This document shows, piece after piece, positions 1-5,511 of a stretch of 7,577 bases of DNA; position 1 is the stretch's first letter, and each line of letters starts with the position of its first letter. Made by a program: the position numbers and the translations under genes. The notes under the pieces are model-generated. The model had not been told where the DNA came from and did not search any database. It was given only the letters and a program-made list of their open reading frames with translations. This stretch comes from Lysobacteraceae bacterium. GTDB taxonomy: Bacteria; Pseudomonadota; Gammaproteobacteria; DSM-19610. The stretch spans positions 1 through 7,577 of the forward strand of contig JAIVHA010000047.1 in assembly GCA_020201295.1 (NCBI GenBank), read 5' to 3'.

Positions 1-1
1 C

Positions 2-844
2 GATCCGGCACTGGCGAGCTTCCAGACTCCCTACCAGGGGCCGGGCCAGCCCGCCGGCCAGCCGCTCTACCTGCACACCTCCCCCGAGTTTCCCATGAAG
101 CGGCTGCTGGCCGCCGGCAGTGGCCCGATCTTCCAGGTCGCCCGGGTGTTTCGCGACGGCGAGGCCGGTGCTCGTCACAACCCGGAATTCAGCCTGCTGG
201 AATGGTACCGGACCGGCTGGGAGCTGGAAGCCCTAATGGACGAGGTGGAGGCCCTGGTGACCGGGTTGTACGAGGGAGCACAGCCCCTGCCGACGCCGCG
301 CCGCTATCGCTACCGGGCGCTGTTCCAGGAATACCTGGGCCTCGACCCCCTGGCGGTGAGCGTGGCGGAATTGCGGGCCTGCGGGGAGCGGGCGGGCATC
401 CGGGCGCCGGCGGGCATGCCCGCAGATGACCCCGATCCCTGGCGTGATTGGCTGCTCAGCCATCTCATCGAGCCGCGCCTGGGGCCGGGCCTGGTGTTCG
501 TGCGGGACTATCCCGCCAGCCAGGCGGCCCTGGCCCGCCTGAAGCCGGGCGATCCCGCCGTGGCGGAGCGCTTCGAGCTGTACTGGGATGGCCTGGAGCT
601 GGCCAACGGCTTCCACGAACTGGGCAATGCCGCCGAGCAGCGCGCCCGCTTCCTGGCCGACAACCGCAAACGCCGGGATCTGGGACTGCCGGAGATGCCC
701 CTGGACGAACGCCTGCTGGCAGCTCTGGAAGAGGGCCTGCCCGACTGCAGCGGCGTGGCCCTGGGCCTGGATCGGCTGCTGATGCGCCTGGCGGGCCTGG
801 CGCGCATCGACCAGGCGCTGAGCTTCGCCATCGACCGGGCCTGA
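2..844 (+). CDS. epmA: EF-P--(R)-beta-lysine ligase EpmA, 5'-truncated by the window edge
   Basis: The frame is open from the first full codon at position 2 to TGA at 842-844, giving 280 visible residues. E. coli EpmA has 325, so about 45-50 N-terminal residues, including class II motif 1, lie outside the window. EpmA is a class II lysyl-tRNA synthetase paralogue without the anticodon-binding domain. With EpmB it attaches (R)-beta-lysine to the conserved lysine of elongation factor P, which helps ribosomes through polyproline stretches. Visible evidence includes TSPEFPMKRLL (visible residues 26-36), the motif 2 region with FQVARVFRDGE and HNPEFSLLEWYR (44-69), GLELANGFHEL, and the C-terminal motif 3 GVALGLDRLLM (251-261). 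The protein ends directly after the catalytic core, as expected for EpmA and not LysS, where the core follows a large N-terminal OB domain. The ATG at 95 is an internal methionine. trmJ begins 14 nt after the stop, so co-transcription is likely. Confidence 0.93.
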   Translation, partial: DPALASFQTPYQGPGQPAGQPLYLHTSPEFPMKRLLAAGSGPIFQVARVFRDGEAGARHNPEFSLLEWYRTGWELEALMDEVEALVTGLYEGAQPLPTPRRYRYRALFQEYLGLDPLAVSVAELRACGERAGIRAPAGMPADDPDPWRDWLLSHLIEPRLGPGLVFVRDYPASQAALARLKPGDPAVAERFELYWDGLELANGFHELGNAAEQRARFLADNRKRRDLGLPEMPLDERLLAALEEGLPDCSGVALGLDRLLMRLAGLARIDQALSFAIDRA

Positions 845-858
845 CAGGAATGAATATC

Positions 859-1596
859 ATGCTGGACAACATTCGCATCGTGCTGGTGAACACCAGCCAC
901 CCGGGCAACATCGGCGCCAGTGCCCGGGCCATGAAGACCATGGGCCTTGCGCAGCTGTACCTGGTGCAGCCCAGGGATTATCCCAATGCCGAAGCCACGG
1001 CGCGCGCCTCCGGTGCCGACGACCTGCTGGCCCGGGCGGTGGTCTGCGATGACCTCGACAGCGCCCTGGCCGGCTGTCGCTGGGTGGTGGGCGCCAGTGC
1101 CCGGCTGCGCACCATCGCGGTACCGCTGCTGCTGCCACGGGACTGCGCCGGGCAGGCGCGCCAGGAATGCGAACAGGGCGAGGTGGCGCTGCTGTTCGGG
1201 CGCGAGCAATCGGGTCTCAGCAACGAAGAGCTGGACCGCTGCCATGCCCTGGTGCACATCCCCACCGACGCCGCCTATGGTTCGCTCAACCTGGCGATGG
1301 CGGTGCAGGTGCTGGCCTATGAGCTGCGCATGGCACACCTGGACGACGACTGGCAGCCGCCGCCGGAGATCGGTGAACACACCCCGCTGGCCGAAGTGGA
1401 CGAAGTGGAGCGTTTCTATGCCCACCTGGAGCAGGCCCTGACGGAGCTGGAGTTCCTCGATCCCGCCAATCCGCGCCAGCTCATGCGCCGCTTGCGACGG
1501 CTGTTCAACCGGGTACGGCTGGACCGTAACGAGGTGAATATCCTGCGCGGCATCCTCAGCGCGGCGCAGCAGGCGAAAGGCGGCGGGCGCCCGTAG
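859..1596 (+). CDS. trmJ: tRNA (cytidine/uridine-32-2'-O)-methyltransferase TrmJ
   Basis: TrmJ is a SPOUT-fold (SpoU family) enzyme that uses S-adenosylmethionine to 2'-O-methylate C32 or U32 in the anticodon loop of several tRNAs. The 245-residue product matches E. coli TrmJ (246) over its full length. Motif 1 is NTSHPGNIGASARAMKTMG (residues 11-29, with the conserved Arg23). Motif 2 is FGREQSGL (113-120). Motif 3 is YGSLNLAMAVQV (140-151), with Ser142 and Asn144 in the expected places. A C-terminal helical extension ends with NILRGIL. I chose ATG 859, which gives MLDNIRIVLV, because AGGA at 846-849 is 9 nt upstream and the N-terminus aligns with E. coli. The in-frame ATG at 850 abuts that AGGA and is less likely. 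A trmJ-cysE-iscR order is common in non-enteric Gammaproteobacteria. The stop codon TAG (1594-1596) lies inside the following REP-like element, so the repeat directly abuts the coding end. Confidence 0.95.
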   Translation: MLDNIRIVLVNTSHPGNIGASARAMKTMGLAQLYLVQPRDYPNAEATARASGADDLLARAVVCDDLDSALAGCRWVVGASARLRTIAVPLLLPRDCAGQARQECEQGEVALLFGREQSGLSNEELDRCHALVHIPTDAAYGSLNLAMAVQVLAYELRMAHLDDDWQPPPEIGEHTPLAEVDEVERFYAHLEQALTELEFLDPANPRQLMRRLRRLFNRVRLDRNEVNILRGILSAAQQAKGGGRP

Positions 1597-1665
1597 GAGC
1601 GGCCTGTGGCCGCGAACCCTCCGGGGCAGCGCCGGGCCTTCGCGGGCAAAGCCCGCTCCTACGGG
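1590..1665. repeat. REP-like palindromic element, copy 1
   Basis: The outer arms CCCGTAGGAGC (1590-1600) and GCTCCTACGGG (1655-1665) are perfect reverse complements. Inside them are GGCCTGTGGCCGCGAA on the left and TTCGCGGGCAAAGCCCGC on the right, each itself a small hairpin. The GTAGGAGCGGCC...GGCCGCGA signature is typical of REP sequences dispersed in Pseudomonas and other gammaproteobacterial genomes, which are mobilised in trans by RAYT-type (TnpA_REP) transposases. None is encoded here. With copy 2 it forms a tandem pair at a 90-bp period. It separates trmJ from cysE and could fold in mRNA as a strong stem-loop, damping read-through or protecting the trmJ 3' end; that role is inference. 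Confidence 0.9.
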
Positions 1666-1682
1666 TGGATATTCCGGACCCT

Positions 1683-1752
1683 GTAGGAGCGGCCTCTGGC
1701 CGCGAACCATCCGGGGAGCCAATGGATCTTCGCGGGCAAAGCCCGCTCCTAC
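1683..1752. repeat. REP-like palindromic element, copy 2
   Basis: This is a second copy of the same element in the same orientation. GTAGGAGCGGCC at 1683-1694 is mirrored by GCTCCTAC at 1745-1752. The left half differs from copy 1 only at isolated bases (CTCTGG for CTGTGG, and CCATCC for CCCTCC). The right half TTCGCGGGCAAAGCCCGC is identical, while the centre has diverged. Two such units in tandem resemble a BIME-type cluster. Confidence 0.88.
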
Positions 1753-1791
1753 CGGTGGCCAGTCCATGTAGGCCCGGATCGTAGTATCATA

Positions 1792-1810
1792 TCCGGTCCG
1801 CCGGACCGGA
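1792..1810. promoter_or_regulatory. Perfect 19-nt palindrome upstream of cysE (possible operator or 5'UTR hairpin)
   Basis: TCCGGTCCG (1792-1800) and CGGACCGGA (1802-1810) are perfect reverse complements around a single C. The palindrome starts 1 nt after a TATCAT sequence (1785-1790) that could be a -10 box, although no convincing -35 is visible 16-18 nt further upstream. It ends 3 nt before the cysE ribosome binding site GGAG (1814-1817, 7 nt from ATG 1825). It could be a transcription-factor operator near the start site, or an RNA hairpin next to the ribosome binding site. The sequence alone does not say which. Confidence 0.55.
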
Positions 1811-1824
1811 GACGGAGAATCCCC

Positions 1825-2628
1825 ATGTGGGAACGATTGCGCGAAGACATACAGGCCGTTTATGACCGCGACCCCGCGGCACGGACCACGTTCGAGATCC
1901 TCACCACCTACCCGGGGGTGCATGCGGTGCTGATGCATCGCCTGAGTCACCGCCTTTGGAACGCCGGCCTGCCCTGGCTGGCGCGGGTGCTGTCCAACCT
2001 GGCGCGCTGGGTCACGGGCATCGAGATCCACCCCGGGGCGCGCATCGGCCGGCGCTTTTTCATCGACCATGGCATGGGCGTGGTGATCGGCGAGACGGCG
2101 GAGATCGGCGACGACTGCACCCTCTACCACGGCGTTACCCTGGGCGGCACCAGCTGGGACAAGGGCAAACGCCATCCCACCCTGGGCAGCAACGTGGTCA
2201 TCGGCGCCGGCGCCAAGGTGCTGGGCCCCATCACCATCGGCGCCGACGCGCGCATCGGCTCCAATGCGGTGGTGCTCAAGGACGTGCCCGTCGGCGCCAC
2301 CGTGGTGGGCGTGCCGGGCCGCATCGTCGGCACCGACATGCACCAGGAGCGACGCGAGAAGATCGCCCGCAAGCTGGGCTTCGACGCCTACGGCACCACC
2401 CAGGACATGCCCGACCCGGTGGCCAATGCCATCAACCGCATGCTGGACCACATCCATGCCATGGACGAGCGCCTGGAAGAGATGTGCAAGGGCATGAAGG
2501 CCCTGGGTGCGGAGATCAGCGAGCTGAACCTGCCCGACCTCGGTCCTTGCGAACTGGGCAGCACGGCGCCCACGGAGCCCCTGGAATCCACGGCGGATGA
2601 AGGGGAGAAGAGCCCCCCTAATTCTTGA
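1825..2628 (+). CDS. cysE: Serine O-acetyltransferase (CysE/EpsC type)
   Basis: CysE transfers acetyl from acetyl-CoA to L-serine, making O-acetylserine for cysteine synthesis in the cytosol. The 267-residue product has an N-terminal helical region (about 1-60) followed by a left-handed beta-helix of hexapeptide repeats (about 66-165). Active-site landmarks are Glu67-Ile-His, Asp81-His82 in IDHGMGVVIGET, and His117 in KRHPTLG. The acyl-CoA loop GVTLGGTSWDKGKRHP and the terminal VVGVPGRIVG are typical. It is the shorter EpsC-like form that lacks the long N-terminal domain of E. coli CysE. Residues 190-267 form a helical, then Pro/Glu/Ser-rich tail, probably flexible. ATG 1825 has GGAG at a spacing of 7 nt. 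Lying directly before iscR, it supplies the precursor of IscS's substrate. Its TGA stop (2626-2628) lies inside the iscR promoter/operator, so cysE transcripts probably read into iscR. Confidence 0.95.
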   Translation: MWERLREDIQAVYDRDPAARTTFEILTTYPGVHAVLMHRLSHRLWNAGLPWLARVLSNLARWVTGIEIHPGARIGRRFFIDHGMGVVIGETAEIGDDCTLYHGVTLGGTSWDKGKRHPTLGSNVVIGAGAKVLGPITIGADARIGSNAVVLKDVPVGATVVGVPGRIVGTDMHQERREKIARKLGFDAYGTTQDMPDPVANAINRMLDHIHAMDERLEEMCKGMKALGAEISELNLPDLGPCELGSTAPTEPLESTADEGEKSPPNS

Positions 2629-2645
2629 CTGATTTAGTCGGATAT
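2621..2645 (+). promoter_or_regulatory. Type 1 IscR operator
   Basis: The 25-nt site is centred on the palindromic core GACTGATTTAGTC (2627-2639), flanked by ATTCTT on the left and GGATAT on the right. Compared with the type 1 IscR consensus as I recall it from E. coli, 23 of 25 positions agree; the mismatches are the third base on the left and the fourth from the right end. Type 1 sites are bound by [2Fe-2S]-IscR, which represses isc transcription when Fe-S supply is sufficient. Overlap with the -35 box and position 43-67 nt before iscR fit autorepression. The site also contains the cysE stop codon. Confidence 0.9.
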
Positions 2646-2653
2646 GGCATCTT
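2625..2653 (+). promoter_or_regulatory. iscR (isc operon) sigma-70-like promoter
   Basis: TTGACT (2625-2630) is a 5/6 match to the -35 consensus. CATCTT (2648-2653), 17 nt downstream, is a weak -10, but it is preceded by TG-N (2645-2647), an extended -10 feature. The -35 is embedded in the IscR operator, as in E. coli. The predicted 5' leader before iscR is only about 25-30 nt. Confidence 0.7.
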
Positions 2654-2687
2654 GCACCGATTAGATGCTGCGAGTTCGGATGTTGTT

Positions 2688-3182
2688 ATGAAGCTGACGA
2701 GCAAGGGCCGCTACGCGGTCACGGCCATGCTGGACCTGGCCCTCCATGCCCAGAAGGGGCCGGTCACCCTCGCGGGGATCTCCGAGCGCCAGGGCATTTC
2801 CCTTTCCTACCTGGAACAGCTGTTCACCCGCCTGCGCAAGCAGGGCCTGGTGACCAGCACCCGCGGTCCCGGTGGCGGCTATTCCCTCAGCCGTCCGGCC
2901 CGCGAGTTGATGGTGGCTGACGTGGTGACGGCGGTGGACGAGAGCGTGGATGCCACCCGCTGTGGCGGCGATGCCAACTGCCATGGTGGCGAACGCTGCC
3001 TGACCCACGACCTGTGGATGGACCTCAGCGACCAGATCCACGGTTTCCTCAATGGCATCAGCCTGGGCGAACTCATGGAGCGTGGCGGTGTGCGCCAGGT
3101 GGCGGAGCGCCAGGATCGCAAGGCGACCGAGGCCGTGGTGAGCGCGCCGGTGAAATCCTCCGCGAGTGCCATACGCTCCTGA
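2688..3182 (+). CDS. iscR: Fe-S cluster-sensing transcriptional regulator IscR (Rrf2 family)
   Basis: IscR binds a [2Fe-2S] cluster received from the Isc machinery. The holo-form represses the isc operon through type 1 sites, while both forms act at type 2 sites. The product is 164 residues (E. coli 162). It starts MKLTSKGRYAVTAMLDLAL and carries an Rrf2 winged helix-turn-helix (about 1-70) with SYLEQLFTRLRKQGLV as the recognition region and RGPGGGYSL as the wing. The cluster ligands Cys92, Cys98, Cys104 and His107 are all present at the E. coli positions. ATG 2688 is preferred because it reproduces the family N-terminus and follows a weak GGA (2678-2680). An upstream in-frame TTG at 2625 lies in the -35/operator and cannot be the start of a transcript from that promoter. 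The C-terminal tail after about residue 135 is variable in the family. It is the first gene of the isc unit and is followed by a 71-nt gap before iscS. Confidence 0.96.
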   Translation: MKLTSKGRYAVTAMLDLALHAQKGPVTLAGISERQGISLSYLEQLFTRLRKQGLVTSTRGPGGGYSLSRPARELMVADVVTAVDESVDATRCGGDANCHGGERCLTHDLWMDLSDQIHGFLNGISLGELMERGGVRQVAERQDRKATEAVVSAPVKSSASAIRS

Positions 3183-3203
3183 GCGGGCCTGGTACATGAA
3201 TTG

Positions 3204-3225
3204 CGTCGCCCGCGAGGGCGCGACG
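3204..3225 (+). promoter_or_regulatory. Stem-loop in the iscR-iscS intergenic region
   Basis: CGTCGC (3204-3209) pairs with GCGACG (3220-3225), and the stem continues with CC/GG pairs after a bulged C around a GCGAG-type loop. There is no following T-run, so it is not a canonical intrinsic terminator. In E. coli a structure between iscR and iscS protects the iscR message while the downstream part is degraded during iron limitation through the sRNA RyhB. The same role here is only a positional analogy. Confidence 0.45.
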
Positions 3226-3253
3226 AACAACCATTGCATTGCAGGTGTCTGAC

Positions 3254-4474
3254 ATGACCGTAAAAACGCCCATATACCTGGACTACAGCGCCACCACCCC
3301 GGTGGATCCGCGCGTGGCGGAGAAGATGTGTGCCTGTCTCACCCCGGACGGCAATTTTGGCAACCCCGCCTCCCGTTCCCACCGCTTCGGTTGGGACGCG
3401 GAAGCGGCCGTGGATGAGGCGCGCGCCCATGTGTCGGCGCTGGTCAAGGCCGATCCGCGCGAGATCGTGTTCACCAGCGGCGCTACCGAGTCGGACAACC
3501 TGGCCATCAAGGGCGCCGCGCATTTCTATCGCAAGAAGGGCACCCACATCGTCACCGTCAAGACCGAGCACAAGGCGGTGCTGGACACCTGCCGGCAGCT
3601 GGAGCGCGAGGGCTTCGAGGTGACCTACCTCGAACCCCTGACCAGCGGCCTGCTGGACCAGGAGGCCTTCCGTGCCGCCCTGCGTGACGACACCATTCTG
3701 GCCTCGGTCATGCATGTGAACAACGAGATCGGCGTGATCCAGGACATCGCCGCCCTGGGCGCCATCTGCCGCGAGCGCGGCGTGGTGTTCCACGTGGACG
3801 CGGCGCAGAGCCCCGGCAAGGTGGAGATCGACCTCGAGAACACCCCGGTGGACTTGATGAGCTTCTCGGCCCACAAGATCTACGGCCCCAAGGGCATCGG
3901 CGCCCTGTACGTGCGCCGCAAGCCGCGCATCCGCCTGGAGGCGCAGATGCACGGTGGTGGTCATGAGCGTGGCATGCGTTCCGGTACCCTGGCCACCCAC
4001 CAGATCGTGGGTATGGGCGAGGCCTTCCGCATCGCCCGCGAGGAGATGGCCGAGGAAAACCTCCGCATCAGCGCGCTGCGCGACAAGCTGTTGAAGGGTT
4101 TCCAGGACATCGAGGAGGCCTATGTCAACGGTGACCTGGATCAGCGCATCGCCGGTAACCTGAATATCAGCTTCAACTTCGTGGAAGGCGAAAGCCTGAT
4201 CATGGCGCTGAAAGACTTGGCCGTCTCCAGCGGCAGTGCCTGCACCTCGGCCAGCCTGGAACCCAGCTATGTGCTGCGCGCCCTGGGTCGCAATGATGAA
4301 TTGGCCCACAGTTCCATCCGCTTCACCCTGGGACGTTTCACCACGGAAGCGGAGATCGACTACACCATCGAACTGGTGAAGGCGAAGATCGACAAGCTGC
4401 GCGCACTGTCCCCGCTGTGGGAGATGTACAAGGATGGCATCGATCTCAGCACGGTACAGTGGGCGGCGCACTAA
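3254..4474 (+). CDS. iscS: Cysteine desulfurase IscS
   Basis: IscS is a PLP-dependent class V aminotransferase-fold homodimer. It converts L-cysteine to alanine and passes the persulfide sulfur to IscU, and in relatives also to tRNA thiolation partners. The product is 406 residues (E. coli 404). It opens with PIYLDYSATTPVDPRV, has His106 in TEHKAVLD at the cofactor, and the PLP Schiff-base Lys208 in SAHKIYGPKG. The catalytic loop cysteine is Cys330 in SSGSACTSASLEPSYVL, the long-loop form typical of group I NifS/IscS. The C-terminus SPLWEMYKDGIDL is diagnostic of IscS, not SufS. ATG 3254 has AGGT (3243-3246) 7 nt upstream. A TTG at 3239 in the same frame would add five non-conserved residues and has no better ribosome binding site. 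All key residues are intact. The following gap to iscU (177 nt) is expanded by a palindromic repeat. Confidence 0.97.
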   Translation: MTVKTPIYLDYSATTPVDPRVAEKMCACLTPDGNFGNPASRSHRFGWDAEAAVDEARAHVSALVKADPREIVFTSGATESDNLAIKGAAHFYRKKGTHIVTVKTEHKAVLDTCRQLEREGFEVTYLEPLTSGLLDQEAFRAALRDDTILASVMHVNNEIGVIQDIAALGAICRERGVVFHVDAAQSPGKVEIDLENTPVDLMSFSAHKIYGPKGIGALYVRRKPRIRLEAQMHGGGHERGMRSGTLATHQIVGMGEAFRIAREEMAEENLRISALRDKLLKGFQDIEEAYVNGDLDQRIAGNLNISFNFVEGESLIMALKDLAVSSGSACTSASLEPSYVLRALGRNDELAHSSIRFTLGRFTTEAEIDYTIELVKAKIDKLRALSPLWEMYKDGIDLSTVQWAAH

Positions 4475-4491
4475 GGAGACTCTGGTTAAGT

Positions 4492-4577
4492 CGTCATTGC
4501 GAGCGAAGCGCGGCAATCTCGAACCTCTGACCAGCAGGCCAGGAGATTGCCACGGCGCTACGCGCCTCGCAATGACG
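4492..4577. repeat. 86-bp CATTGCGAG-type palindromic repeat between iscS and iscU
   Basis: The left end CGTCATTGCGAG (4492-4503) is the reverse complement of CTCGCAATGACG (4566-4577). Further in, GGCAATCTC (4512-4520) is mirrored by GAGATTGCC (4543-4551), leaving a short centre. The AGCGAAGCGCGG and CACGGCGCTACGCG segments between the paired blocks are the typical partly self-complementary spacers. Repeats with this CATTGCGAG...GGCAATCTC pattern occur in many unrelated bacterial genomes; this is from memory, not a search. It has no coding potential and looks like a non-autonomous, MITE-like or REP-like insertion. In mRNA it would fold into a long hairpin between iscS and iscU and could affect their relative expression. 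Confidence 0.88.
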
Positions 4578-4605
4578 GGTGCCGGAATTGATCAGGGTGT
4601 CCTTT

Positions 4606-4619
4606 GAATATCCATATTC
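4606..4619. promoter_or_regulatory. 14-nt perfect AT-rich palindrome upstream of iscU
   Basis: GAATAT (4606-4611) and ATATTC (4614-4619) are perfect inverted repeats separated by CC, 32 nt before the iscU start. The local base composition is AT-rich compared with the surroundings. It might be a regulator site or the remnant of an older spacer. I see no good promoter boxes around it, and a short palindrome can occur by chance. Confidence 0.3.
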
Positions 4620-4651
4620 GGAAGTAATCAGCACTACAGGAGAACCGACAG

Positions 4652-4999
4652 ATGGCCTATAGCGAAAAGGTTCTGGACCATTACGAGAACCCGCGTAACG
4701 TGGGGTCCTTCGACAAGCATGGCAGTGGTGTGGGCACCGGCATGGTGGGCGCACCGGCCTGCGGCGACGTAATGAAGCTGCAGATCAAGGTCAATGCGGC
4801 CGGCATCATCGAGGATGCCAAGTTCAAGACCTATGGTTGCGGCTCCGCCATCGCCTCCTCTTCGCTGCTGACCGAATGGGTCAAGGGCAAGACCCTGGAC
4901 GAGGCCGGCCAGATCAAGAACAGCCAGATCGCCGAGGAACTGGCCCTGCCGCCGGTGAAGGTACATTGCTCGGTAAGTTCATCATGGCCATCACCCTGA
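4652..4999 (+). CDS. iscU: Fe-S cluster assembly scaffold IscU, C-terminally truncated
   Basis: IscU is the scaffold on which [2Fe-2S] and [4Fe-4S] clusters are assembled from IscS sulfur. Residues 1-108 are a near-textbook IscU: MAYSEKVLDHYENPRNVGSF, the ligands Cys37 (with Asp39 in ACGD), Cys63 (YGCGSA) and Cys106 (HCSV), and the HscA-binding LPPVK motif at 99-103. The family normally continues with about 20 more residues forming a C-terminal helix (LAEDAIKAAI-like in E. coli; total 128). Here HCSV is followed by the unrelated SSSWPSP and a stop, giving 115 residues. The stop overlaps the start of iscA by 16 nt instead of leaving a spacer. The simplest reading is a deletion that removed the iscU 3' end and the spacer, with the junction near 4972-4976. 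ATG 4652 has AGGAG (4638-4642) 9 nt upstream. Whether the product is functional cannot be told: all cluster ligands remain, but a structural helix is lost. An assembly error is a real alternative. Confidence 0.9.
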   Translation: MAYSEKVLDHYENPRNVGSFDKHGSGVGTGMVGAPACGDVMKLQIKVNAAGIIEDAKFKTYGCGSAIASSSLLTEWVKGKTLDEAGQIKNSQIAEELALPPVKVHCSVSSSWPSP

Positions 5000-5307
5000 C
5001 CGAAGCCGCCGCCCATCGCGTCAAGACCTTCATGGAAAGCCGGGGCAAGGGCGTGGGCCTGCGTCTCGGCGTGCGTACCACCGGCTGTTCCGGCATGGCC
5101 TACGTGCTGGAGTTTGCCGACGAAATCGCCGATTCCGACCATGTGTTCGAGGATCATGGCGTGAGGGTGCTGGTGGATCCCAAGAGCCTGGTCTACCTCG
5201 ACGGCACCGAGCTGGATTTCGCACGTGAGGGCCTGAACGAGGGGTTCAAGTTCAACAACCCCAACGTCAAGGACGAGTGCGGCTGCGGCGAAAGCTTCAG
5301 CGTCTGA
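4984..5307 (+). CDS. iscA: A-type Fe-S carrier protein IscA
   Basis: IscA is an A-type carrier thought to receive clusters or iron and deliver [4Fe-4S] clusters to apo-proteins. The product has 107 residues, the same as E. coli, and begins MAITLTEAAAHRVKTF. The three conserved cysteines are Cys35 (TTGCSGMAY) and Cys99/Cys101 in the C-terminal ECGCGESFSV. The fold landmarks LRLGVRTTGCSG, LEFADE and LNEGFKFNNPNVK are all present, so the gene is intact. ATG 4984 lies within the 3' end of the truncated iscU (16-nt overlap). Only a poor ribosome binding site (GGTAAG-like at 4971-4976) precedes it, so iscA translation probably depends on coupling to iscU, unlike the usual arrangement with a spacer. 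A 143-bp repeat starts 26 nt after the stop. Confidence 0.96.
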   Translation: MAITLTEAAAHRVKTFMESRGKGVGLRLGVRTTGCSGMAYVLEFADEIADSDHVFEDHGVRVLVDPKSLVYLDGTELDFAREGLNEGFKFNNPNVKDECGCGESFSV

Positions 5308-5333
5308 GCCTGTTCCTTTGACTGTTTTGTGAT

Positions 5334-5476
5334 TGGCCACGGAAACACACGGAAAAACACGGAAACAAAATCCAGATCCATTCTCATCGCGGGGTGTGCC
5401 ACCCCGATGGATCTTGCTGGGCAGTCCAGCCGGGATTATGATCTTTTCCGTGTAATTCCGTGTGTTTCCGTGGCCA
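5334..5476. repeat. 143-bp MITE-like inverted-repeat element, copy 1 (iscA-hscB gap)
   Basis: Terminal inverted repeats of about 30 bp begin TGGCCACGGAAACACACGGA on the left and are mirrored on the right (ending TCCGTGTGTTTCCGTGGCCA). Each arm contains three iterations of a CACGGAA motif spaced 9-10 nt. A central hairpin (5385-5409) pairs CATCG with CGATG and GGGTG with CACCC, with a small bulge. Its interior aligns with copy 2 only when one is reverse-complemented, so the two copies are inverted. It has no ORF, and I see no convincing target-site duplication. It occupies most of the 204-nt iscA-hscB gap. Confidence 0.88.
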
Positions 5477-5511
5477 TTGATTGAAACGCACACCCCTGGC
5501 CACGACTATTC

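Noticed and set aside
1765..1790. A sigma-70 promoter for cysE using TATCAT (1785-1790)
   Set aside because: No acceptable -35 is found at 16-18 nt spacing, so I mention it only with the palindrome and do not call a promoter.
508..2457. Minus-strand open frame of 649 codons across epmA, trmJ and cysE
   Set aside because: It is antisense to three well-recognised genes and has low-complexity His/Gly/Ala/Arg-rich content typical of GC-rich shadow frames, with no recognisable domain.
2625..2687. TTG at 2625 as an iscR start adding 21 residues
   Set aside because: It lies in the -35 box/operator, the extra residues are not part of IscR, and the family N-terminus MKLTSKGRYAV begins exactly at ATG 2688.
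2879..4516. Minus-strand open frame of 545 codons opposite iscR and iscS
   Set aside because: Shadow of iscS codon bias; the translation is rich in His, Gly, Val and Asp with no family signature, and the plus-strand proteins are certain.
4837..5307. A longer IscA starting upstream, or an IscU-IscA fusion made by a -1 ribosomal shift
   Set aside because: The iscA frame is open upstream, but its translation there is the out-of-frame reading of iscU, and I see no slippery heptamer or pseudoknot near 4970-4980. IscA has its exact family length from ATG 4984.
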